Shown here: positions 6,623-12,316 of the stretch, one piece after another
Layout: the number at the start of each line of letters is the position of its first letter
How positions within the stretch are numbered: the stretch's first letter is position 1
Notes under the pieces: model-generated
The model's input: the letters and a program-made list of their open reading frames with translations, nothing else
Database searches by the model: none
What the model was told of the DNA's origin: nothing
NCBI GenBank assembly: GCA_013695335.1
Contig: JACDAR010000172.1
Span: 1-20,199, forward strand
Origin: Rubrobacter sp.
GTDB taxonomy: Bacteria; Actinomycetota; Rubrobacteria; Rubrobacterales; Rubrobacteraceae
Length of the DNA stretch: 20,199 bases
Direction of reading: 5' to 3'
Position numbers and translations under genes: made by a program

Positions 6623-7084
6623 TCATTCCTCTTGCGAGGTACAGCAGACGCTTTCCGGGTACGGCTTCTCCAGGCGCTCCAGGGTCCATTCGGCCACAGG
6701 GTTTGGGATGGCGCCGGAGAGGTGGAGGGCTGTGAAGGCGTGGAGGCACTTCACGTATCCCCCCTCGCGCACGCCGGCGACCCGGCTCCCGAAGCGGGAG
6801 CGATGTTCCTCGTGTACGGCGGCGACGCGCTCCGCGCCCACATCTTCTCCGGCGGCCCGCACCCCACCGGCGCCCTCGACGCGGGCGATGGCCCGATCCA
6901 GCGCCGGGCACGTCACCCAGAAGCTAGTCGGCATGCTCCGTCCCGGAACATTCTCGATCACGCCAGGCGTTCCAAAAGGACAACGCGCGGCGACCCGGAA
7001 AAACTTCGGCCTACGGCCGAGCTGGCGGGCCACAGCCTGGACATCTTCGTGAGAGGCATCAGGTTTCTTGGAGGTCTCAGGCAT
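6623..7084 (-). CDS. DUF501 family protein
   Basis: This 153-residue protein matches DUF501, a family of unknown function typically found beside the enolase and FtsB genes in actinomycetes. Diagnostic blocks are RCPFGTPGVIENVP, PTSFWVTCPALDRAIARVE and GGYVKCLHAFTALHLSG followed by NPV. Cys residues in RCPFG, TCP and KCLH are typical of the family. The first dozen residues (MPETSKKPDASH) are encoded by a 25-base-period repeat (7054-7091) that continues into the spacer, and no ribosome-binding site is visible. The ATG at 7084 is therefore doubtful, and the conserved protein may begin near the GTG in VQAVARQLG. It lies 129 bases after the FtsB-like gene. Confidence 0.85.
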   Translation of the reverse strand: MPETSKKPDASHEDVQAVARQLGRRPKFFRVAARCPFGTPGVIENVPGRSMPTSFWVTCPALDRAIARVEGAGGVRAAGEDVGAERVAAVHEEHRSRFGSRVAGVREGGYVKCLHAFTALHLSGAIPNPVAEWTLERLEKPYPESVCCTSQEE

Positions 7085-7203
7085 CAGGTTTCAGCTTTCA
7101 GGTTATGGCGGCGAAACATCCACCGAGGAAACGCGGCTCGTAGTAGATGCCGGGCGTCTTCCGTATGGGGGATGTTGGCCTTTCCCTGATGCCTGTAACC
7201 TGA
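7054..7203. repeat. short repeat cluster with inverted ends (AGGCATCAGG family)
   Basis: AGGCATCAGGTTT occurs exactly at 7054-7066 and 7079-7091, a 25-base period. A shorter copy, TCAGGTTA, is at 7098-7105. Inverted copies CCTGATGCCT (7185-7194) and TAACCTGA (7196-7203) close the spacer on the other side. The cluster fills the gap between the FtsB-like and DUF501 genes and runs into the DUF501 N-terminal codons. It looks like a small dispersed intergenic element; I cannot show other copies from this window. Confidence 0.6.
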
Positions 7204-7213
7204 CACCCGAAGC

Positions 7214-7495
7214 CTATCTTTCGACGATGTAGACCTTCTCGCCGGGGCGGATCATACCGTATCGCTCGCGGGCGGCGCGTTCGATGCCAGCCGGGGTTTG
7301 CAAATCCGCGACCAGCCGCCGTTGATGATCGTTGTGATCCCTTGTATTCGCCAGGTTTTGTTCGAGCCTGGAGACCTCGGACCGGCCCGTCAATATCCCC
7401 TGCAACGGGGATATATACGAGGCGAGGAGCACCCCGACGAAGGCGGCGTACAGGATCACGGCCAGCGGGCGGGATAGCGACCTCGGCAGGCTCAC
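7214..7495 (-). CDS. septum formation initiator family protein (FtsB/DivIC-like)
   Basis: This 93-residue bitopic membrane protein carries a short Arg-containing cytoplasmic N-terminus and one membrane helix at about 11-30 (LAVILYAAFVGVLLASYI). A coiled coil follows at about 38-65 (SEVSRLEQNLANTRDHNDH). The family's C-terminal signature is present (IERAARERYGMIRPGEKVYIV). FtsB/DivIC proteins join FtsL and FtsQ/DivIB in the divisome and help activate septal peptidoglycan synthesis. The start is GTG, six bases after the pyruvate kinase stop, with AGGTAGGG across that stop as ribosome-binding site, so translation is probably coupled. FtsB next to enolase is a common bacterial order; here pyk lies between them. 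FtsB and DivIC cannot be told apart by sequence alone. Confidence 0.9.
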   Translation of the reverse strand: MSLPRSLSRPLAVILYAAFVGVLLASYISPLQGILTGRSEVSRLEQNLANTRDHNDHQRRLVADLQTPAGIERAARERYGMIRPGEKVYIVER

Positions 7496-7501
7496 CAGAC
7501 C

Positions 7502-8929
7502 CTACCTGTCCTCACCCACGTTGTATATCTCCAGCACGTTGGTCGAGCCGGGAAGCGAACCAGCGACCCCGCCTGTCATTACGAGGCGGTCTCCCTCCTT
7601 GATGTGCCCGGCCTTCGTGGCGGCTTCGACAGCCTCGTCGAAACGCTCCTCCAGGGAACCCGCCTGGTCCCCCTTGATGGCGATGACGCCCCACACCAGG
7701 GCGAGTCGGCTGACGGTCTCGTCTATGGGGCTAACCGCCAGAACCTTGTTCGGGGGACGGAAGCGGGCGACCCTGATGGCGGAGAGCCCGGTCTGGGTAG
7801 AGGTCACGATGGCCTCGGCTTCGAGGACTTCGGCTAGCTCGCATGCGGCGTGCGTGAGGGCGTCGTAGCGGTCGCCGCGGCCCCACGCCGAGGAGGCAGT
7901 GATGTCCCTGCCGTAGTTGATGGCGCCCTCGGCGGCCCGGCAGATGCGGTCCATCTCCTGGATGCTCTGCAACGGATACTTGCCGACGGCAGTCTCACCG
8001 CTCGTCATCACCGCATCAGCCCTGTCGAAGATGGCGTTCGCCACGTCCGAGACCTCGGCGCGGGTTGGACGGGGGTTCCTGATCATGGAGTCGAGCATCT
8101 GTGTTGCGACTATGACAGGCTTCCCGAGGCGGCGGCAGCGGGCGATCATACGCTTCTGCTCGATGGGCACCCGTTCAGCCGAAAGCTCGACAGCCAAGTC
8201 TCCCCTCGCGACCATGATGCTGTCGGAGGCGCGGATGATCTCCTCGATGTTGTCTATCGCCTCGTGCTTCTCGATCTTGGATACGACGGGGGCGTCCCCG
8301 CCGAGCTCCCTTATTCGCTCCTTGAGTTCCTCGACCTCATCCCCCGTGCGCACGAACGAGGTGGCCACCCAGTCAGGGTTCAGCTCCCTGATCCCGAACT
8401 CCAGATCCTCCAGATCCTTCGGCGTGAGGCCCTTGATGGAGAGGGAGGAGTCAGGAAAATTCAGGCCCTTGTGCGAGGAGACAGGTCCGCCCTCGATGAC
8501 CTCACAAACTATGTCCCCATCGTTCTCGATGTGCTCGACCTTCAGGCCAAGGAGGCCGTCGTCTATGAGGAGCCTGTGTCCCGGCTTCACGTCCTCCGCG
8601 AGCCTGTCGTAGGTGGTGGAAAGGCGGCTGGCGTCGCCCAGGAAATCTCCCGTGGCGATGGTCACCCTGTTGCCCGTGTGCAGCTCCGTGCCCTCGGCCA
8701 CGTCGCCGGTGCGGATCTTCGGTCCTTGAAGATCCTGCATGATCGCCACGTTGCGTCCGCTCTCCCGCGCAGCCTCGCGGATGATGCGGGCGTTCTCCAG
8801 GTGAACATGGTGGTCGCCGTGGCTGAAGTTGAACCGCGCGCAGTCCACCCCGCAGTTGACTAGTTCCCGGATGCGCTCCTCAGATGAGGTAGCTGGGCCG
8901 AGGGTCGCTACGATCTTGGTCCGGCGCAC
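7502..8929 (-). CDS. pyk: pyruvate kinase
   Basis: This 475-residue pyruvate kinase converts phosphoenolpyruvate and ADP to pyruvate and ATP in the cytoplasm. Motifs in order are RRTKIVATLGPATS, ARFNFSHG (31-38), MQDLQGPKIRTG, SKIEKHEAIDN with catalytic Lys218, MVARGDLAVE (239-248), ATQMLDSMIRNPRPTRAE and the nucleotide/effector C-terminal domain. Two near-invariant spots differ: GDLAVE instead of GDLGVE, and VMTSGETA instead of VMLSGETA. There is no extra C-terminal PEP-utilising domain. GTG 8929 is chosen because it starts one base after the enolase stop with AAAGGGGG in range. The longer frame to 8995 would overlap enolase by 65 bases and adds non-conserved residues. Enolase makes its substrate, so the two genes form a metabolic pair. 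Confidence 0.96.
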   Translation of the reverse strand: MRRTKIVATLGPATSSEERIRELVNCGVDCARFNFSHGDHHVHLENARIIREAARESGRNVAIMQDLQGPKIRTGDVAEGTELHTGNRVTIATGDFLGDASRLSTTYDRLAEDVKPGHRLLIDDGLLGLKVEHIENDGDIVCEVIEGGPVSSHKGLNFPDSSLSIKGLTPKDLEDLEFGIRELNPDWVATSFVRTGDEVEELKERIRELGGDAPVVSKIEKHEAIDNIEEIIRASDSIMVARGDLAVELSAERVPIEQKRMIARCRRLGKPVIVATQMLDSMIRNPRPTRAEVSDVANAIFDRADAVMTSGETAVGKYPLQSIQEMDRICRAAEGAINYGRDITASSAWGRGDRYDALTHAACELAEVLEAEAIVTSTQTGLSAIRVARFRPPNKVLAVSPIDETVSRLALVWGVIAIKGDQAGSLEERFDEAVEAATKAGHIKEGDRLVMTGGVAGSLPGSTNVLEIYNVGEDR

Positions 8930-8930
8930 G

Positions 8931-10226
8931 CTACGCCCCCTTTCCGAGTTTCGGGTTGAAGGCCGACCGGCCCGGATAGAACGCGGTGTTGCCAAGCGCT
9001 TCCTCGATGCGGAGAAGCTGGTTGTATTTGGCTACGCGCTCTCCCCGGGCCGGGGCGCCGGTTTTGATCTGCCCGGCGTTCACGGCGACTGCGAGGTCTG
9101 AGATCGTGGCGTCCTCGGTCTCGCCGGAGCGGTGGCTGATCATGGTCGTGTACCCCGACTTGTGCGCCAGGTCAATGGTCTCGAAAGTCTCGGTGAGCGT
9201 CCCGATCTGGTTGACCTTCACCAATATGGAGTTGCCGATGCCCCCTTCGATGCCGCGCCGCAATATCTTGGGGTTGGTCACGAACAGGTCGTCCCCGACG
9301 AGCTGCACCCTGTCACAGAGCCGCTCCGTGAGCCTTGCCCACCCTTCCCAGTCGTTCTCATCCAGCCCGTCCTCGATGGAGATGATGGGATACTCGTCAC
9401 AGAGCCCGGCCCAGTAATCCACGAGCTCTTCGCTGGAAAGGATCTTGCCTTCGCCAGCGAGATTGTACGAGCCGTTCTCGTAGAACTCGGAGGCTGCGGG
9501 ATCGAGGGCGAAGGCTATTTGATCTCCCAGCGAATATCCGCTGCGCTCGACGGCTTCTGAGATCAGGGCCAGCGCCGCCCCGTTGCTCTCAAGGTCAGGC
9601 GCAAAGCCACCCTCATCCCCGATACCCCCAGCGAGACCACGCTCGGCGAGCAGCTTCTTGAGGCCCTGGTAGATCTCCGCTACGGAACGCAGTCCCTCGG
9701 CGTAGCTGTCGAAGCCTACGGGCACTATCATGAACTCCTGAAAGTCCACGTTGTTGGATGCGTGGGCCCCACCGTTCAGGATGTTGGCGCAAGGCACGGG
9801 CAGCGTGTGCGCCCCCGCCCCGCCAAGGTAGCGGAAGAGATCCAACCCGGCCCAATCAGCCGAAGCCTTCGCCGCAGCCAGGGAGATGCCGAGCATGGCG
9901 TTGGCCCCAAGGCGGCCCTTGTTGTCTGTTCCGTCGGCTTCGATCATTGCCAAGTCGAGCGCCCGCTGGTCCGTGGCATCCATACCGATGACTACCTCGG
10001 TCAGCTCGCCCTCGACGTTGGCGACCGCCTCGGAGACTCCCTTGCCCCCGTAGCGGCTCTTGTCACCGTCACGAAGCTCGACTGCCTCGTGCTCGCCGGT
10101 AGACGCCCCGGAAGGGACAGCCGCCCGGCCGATGAAGCCGCTCACCGTGGCGATCTCCACCTCCACAGTGGGATTCCCCCTGGAGTCCAGAACCTCGCGT
10201 CCGCGAACCCTGACGATCTCCGTCAT
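8931..10226 (-). CDS. eno: enolase (phosphopyruvate hydratase)
   Basis: This 431-residue enolase converts 2-phosphoglycerate to phosphoenolpyruvate with Mg2+. Conserved blocks are EVLDSRGNPTVEVE, PSGASTGEHEAVELRD, NGGAHASNNVDFQEFMIVP (Glu164), GGIGDEGGFAP (Glu205), metal ligands Asp242, Glu285 and Asp312, catalytic Lys337 in VKVNQIGTLTET, and SHRSGETED (364-372). The start is ATG 10226 because GGGGAGGA lies eight bases upstream; an earlier in-frame ATG at 10244 would itself contain that site. Pyruvate kinase follows after one base and the FtsB-like gene six bases after that. The 159-base region upstream carries a terminator for the parvulin gene and a likely promoter, so this is probably the first gene of its transcript. 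Confidence 0.98.
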   Translation of the reverse strand: MTEIVRVRGREVLDSRGNPTVEVEIATVSGFIGRAAVPSGASTGEHEAVELRDGDKSRYGGKGVSEAVANVEGELTEVVIGMDATDQRALDLAMIEADGTDNKGRLGANAMLGISLAAAKASADWAGLDLFRYLGGAGAHTLPVPCANILNGGAHASNNVDFQEFMIVPVGFDSYAEGLRSVAEIYQGLKKLLAERGLAGGIGDEGGFAPDLESNGAALALISEAVERSGYSLGDQIAFALDPAASEFYENGSYNLAGEGKILSSEELVDYWAGLCDEYPIISIEDGLDENDWEGWARLTERLCDRVQLVGDDLFVTNPKILRRGIEGGIGNSILVKVNQIGTLTETFETIDLAHKSGYTTMISHRSGETEDATISDLAVAVNAGQIKTGAPARGERVAKYNQLLRIEEALGNTAFYPGRSAFNPKLGKGA

Positions 10227-10295
10227 CAGAAATTTCCTCCCCATGCCGCTCGCACAACGCGCCCGGTACGACTATGCAATCCGTAACTTTACGAT

Positions 10296-10318
10296 GTTAT
10301 AGCCCGTGGCGCTACGGG
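10296..10318 (-). promoter_or_regulatory. candidate eno promoter with short palindrome
   Basis: TATAAC on the minus strand (10296-10301) is a good -10. Directly upstream, CCCGT (10314-10318) and ACGGG (10303-10307) form an inverted repeat across the spacer between -10 and -35. The palindrome could be an operator or chance. A second box, TACGCT, lies further upstream but lacks the TG-n extension. Confidence 0.35.
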
Positions 10319-10341
10319 AAGCGTACCGCAAAAACGCCGCA

Positions 10342-10374
10342 GGGAAACCGGAAGGGACGCGAAATCCCCTCCGG
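10342..10374 (-). terminator. terminator of the parvulin gene
   Basis: On the minus strand CCGGAGGGGA (10374-10365) pairs with TCCCTTCCGG (10357-10348), with one G-T pair and a seven-base loop (TTTCGCG), beginning 11 bases after the parvulin stop. The following TTTCCC is a short, weak T-run. A rho-independent terminator is the natural reading. Confidence 0.6.
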
Positions 10375-10385
10375 TGTGTTGAAGG

Positions 10386-11531
10386 TTACTCCCCCGCGGA
10401 CTGCGAGGAGGAAGAACTGGAAGGCTGCGACGAGGCCGAGCCGGACGCTGACTGTGGCGCCGAAGACGCGCCCGCTGACGCCTTCGGCGGCTTGTAGCCG
10501 TTCAGGTACTTCACGTTGCGCTCTTTGGTCTCTTTCTCCACCCACTTCTGGAACGCCGCAGACTGCTGCTCGGAGGTGAGCTGCTTACGGATCTGTCCCT
10601 CAGCCTCGGAGAAGGAGGTGACGGAAGCGTCCTTGATATCCGTGACCTTGATGAGATGCAGGCCGAACTGGGTCTCGATGGGGCCGACTACCTCGCCCTT
10701 ATCCGCACCCCACACAGCGTCGTTGAAGGCTGGCACGTATGGGGGCTGCCCGGTCGAGGGGTCAACCTTGGGCTGGCACCCGAGGTCGCCGCCCTTCTCG
10801 GCACTGCCGGGATCCTGCGAGAACTCCTTGGCGAGCTTCGCGAAATCCACCCCATCCTTAAGTTGGGCCTTCACGTCCTCGGCCTTTTGTTTCTGATCCT
10901 TGTTGAACAGGATGTGGCTGGCGCAACGCTGAATCGGGTTGTTGAACTGCGTGTCTTTATTCTGCTTGTAGTAGTCCTTGACTTCCTGGTCGGTTGGCTT
11001 CGCGCCGCTCGTGACCTTCTTCTGCACCTCCTGGAGCTGCAGGTTCTTGCGGATATCCTGGCGAAGCTGTTCCTCGGTCAAGTTGTTCTGCTTCAGCGCC
11101 TGATCGAAAGCCTCCTCCCTGCTGAGTTTCTCGGGCGCCTGCCCGGCGACCTGATCCTTGATCGTCTCTATCTGCTTGTCCACGTTCTTCTCTGAGACCG
11201 TGATGTCATGCTCCTGGACGTAGGCCAGCGCAATCTCCTGGGCGACGACCTGGGGCAAGACCTGCTGGACGATGGTGTCGTACTGCGGGGAGTCAGGCGA
11301 AACCTCACCCATCCCGCTCTGGCTGGCAAGGAGCTTTACCTGTTCCTGGAGCTCGTCCTCGGTGACCTCACCCCCCTTGAAAACAGCAACCTTCTTCGCT
11401 CCCGAATCCACGTTCGCGTTCGGCTGCGCCGCGTTGCACCCCGCCAGAACCAGCAGGGCGGCCAACGCAACACCCACGACAAACCACCTTCTTCTTTCAA
11501 AGTGTACTTTCAAGGCGACGAAAACCCTCAC
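10386..11531 (-). CDS. peptidylprolyl isomerase, parvulin-type lipoprotein (PrsA/SurA-like)
   Basis: This 381-residue secreted lipoprotein chaperone has a signal peptide with a basic n-region (FERRR, 11-15), a hydrophobic core and a lipobox LAGC with lipidated Cys32. A SurA-type helical N-domain (about 50-195) precedes a parvulin rotamase domain (about 200-300) with SHILF, GVDFAKLAKEFSQDPGSAEKGGDLG, VPAFNDAVW and FGLHLIKV. It should assist folding of exported proteins outside the membrane. Two cysteines, Cys203 and Cys252, lie in the parvulin domain and could form a disulfide. The last 31 residues are a Ser/Ala/Gln low-complexity tail with six serines in a row. The start is uncertain: GTG 11531 lacks a clear ribosome-binding site, and TTG 11513 gives an equally good signal peptide. 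Parvulin, enolase and Mfd genes are commonly neighbours. Confidence 0.9.
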   Translation of the reverse strand: MRVFVALKVHFERRRWFVVGVALAALLVLAGCNAAQPNANVDSGAKKVAVFKGGEVTEDELQEQVKLLASQSGMGEVSPDSPQYDTIVQQVLPQVVAQEIALAYVQEHDITVSEKNVDKQIETIKDQVAGQAPEKLSREEAFDQALKQNNLTEEQLRQDIRKNLQLQEVQKKVTSGAKPTDQEVKDYYKQNKDTQFNNPIQRCASHILFNKDQKQKAEDVKAQLKDGVDFAKLAKEFSQDPGSAEKGGDLGCQPKVDPSTGQPPYVPAFNDAVWGADKGEVVGPIETQFGLHLIKVTDIKDASVTSFSEAEGQIRKQLTSEQQSAAFQKWVEKETKERNVKYLNGYKPPKASAGASSAPQSASGSASSQPSSSSSSQSAGE

Positions 11532-11558
11532 TAATTAGTAGGCAAAAGACCGCCCGGC

Positions 11559-11567
11559 AGTATAGCA
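11559..11567 (-). promoter_or_regulatory. extended -10 element (TGCTATACT) for the parvulin gene
   Basis: TGC-TATACT on the minus strand lies 27 bases before the GTG at 11531, identical to the element before tRNA-Leu. It is part of a 111-base region from which the + strand gene at 11643 is transcribed divergently. Confidence 0.5.
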
Positions 11568-11572
11568 CGAGC

Positions 11573-11603
11573 TTGCCCGCGTCCCGCGTAGCCGGGGTAC
11601 ACT
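11573..11603 (+). promoter_or_regulatory. weak candidate promoter for the 11643 gene
   Basis: TTGCCC (11573-11578) and TACACT (11598-11603) are 19 bases apart on the + strand, 39 bases before the ATG. The spacing is long and the -35 imperfect. It would overlap the upstream part of the divergent parvulin promoter, so the two could interfere. Confidence 0.3.
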
Positions 11604-11642
11604 GCACCGAACAGGGAATAGCATGGGAGGATTGGGGGTCGG

Positions 11643-12191
11643 ATGAGCATTCGGGATCAGGAACGGCGCCAACAACAGGTCGAGCGCAGAATCGACGAAC
11701 GAATGCGCCGGGCTGACAGGGAAGTAAGGCGACGGATCGAGCAGCGGGCAAGCGCCGCCTCACACCGTGCGGAACAGGTGAAACGCAGGATCGAGAAGGG
11801 GGACGTGGTTCCGCGTCCCCTGCCAGGTCTGCGCGAAGATTCTCTGGAATCTATGGAGTCCATGGACTCCATGCCATCGATGGAATCCATGCCATCAATG
11901 GAGTCCGCAGATTACAAGAATGAGGTCACGGACGGGGAAGCCGAGGCTGGCATGATGCAGGATATGCCCCTGGAAGGGGTCATGCCTTACGATCCAGCGA
12001 GCGCGGAGGAAGACCTCGCCAAGCGGGTCACGGAGGAGACGGGCTCAGACGGCGACCCGCACGCCCACAACGAACGTAAGGCGGATGAGATCTCGAAACA
12101 GTTCACCGAAGATACCGGCGCGGATGGCGACATGATCGAACACGCCGAACGCAAGGTGAACCAGATGGGCCGGGAGATGTTCGAGGAATGA
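11643..12191 (+). CDS. hypothetical three-part protein with Met/Ser repeats and a duplicated TG-x-DGD motif
   Basis: I do not recognise this 182-residue hydrophilic protein. Residues 1-52 are a very Arg/Glu-rich helix, probably a coiled coil (ERRIDERMRRADREVRRRIE). Residues 67-88 are a tandem repeat of S-M-E/D/P (SLESMESMDSMPSMES and onward). Residues 127-175 hold two copies of a 25-residue unit, VTEETGSDGD with HNERKADEI and FTEDTGADGD with HAERKVNQM. There is no signal peptide, cysteine, membrane helix or known catalytic motif. The ATG is backed by GGGGG four bases upstream. It is one of only two + strand genes here, set between mfd and the parvulin gene, which suggests a lineage-specific insertion. 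A nucleic-acid-binding basic arm plus an acidic tail is possible but unproven. Confidence 0.75.
   Translation: MSIRDQERRQQQVERRIDERMRRADREVRRRIEQRASAASHRAEQVKRRIEKGDVVPRPLPGLREDSLESMESMDSMPSMESMPSMESADYKNEVTDGEAEAGMMQDMPLEGVMPYDPASAEEDLAKRVTEETGSDGDPHAHNERKADEISKQFTEDTGADGDMIEHAERKVNQMGREMFEE
11838..11906 (+). repeat. in-frame tandem repeat encoding SME/SMD/SMP units
   Basis: Near-identical 9-base units of the form TCC-ATG-GAN run through the middle of the hypothetical gene, alternating TCTATGGAG, TCCATGGAC, TCCATGCCA and TCGATGGAA. Synonymous changes (TCC/TCG/TCA/TCT) show the repeat is old enough to have diverged while keeping the protein pattern. Length could vary between strains by slippage. 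Confidence 0.75.
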
Positions 12192-12316
12192 CGTCTGACA
12201 GCGCCTCGCAAAAGTCGTGAGCCTTACGCGCGAGGAGCCATTAGCAATAGGCTGTTAGCCAAAAGCGCGGGTCGAGGAAGGATCAAGCATTCCGCAACCA
12301 GCCGTGAAACAGTCGG
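12192..12316. other. convergent intergenic region with short repeats
   Basis: This is the 125-base gap between two convergent genes. It holds an AGTCGTGAG word (about 12213), a stem CCTCGC/GCGAGG (about 12205-12234) with a long loop, TTAGC words (ATTAGC near 12240, GTTAGC near 12254), a tiny hairpin GGCT-GTT-AGCC, and AGCCG/CGGCT near the mfd stop. None has a T-run, so no standard terminator is called. Confidence 0.45.

Noticed and set aside
7101..7170. Short peptide frame on the minus strand reading GIYYEPRFLGGCFAAIT then stop
   Set aside because: It looks peptide-like but has no start codon or ribosome-binding site and lies inside the repeat-bounded spacer. Other frames of the same DNA are also open.
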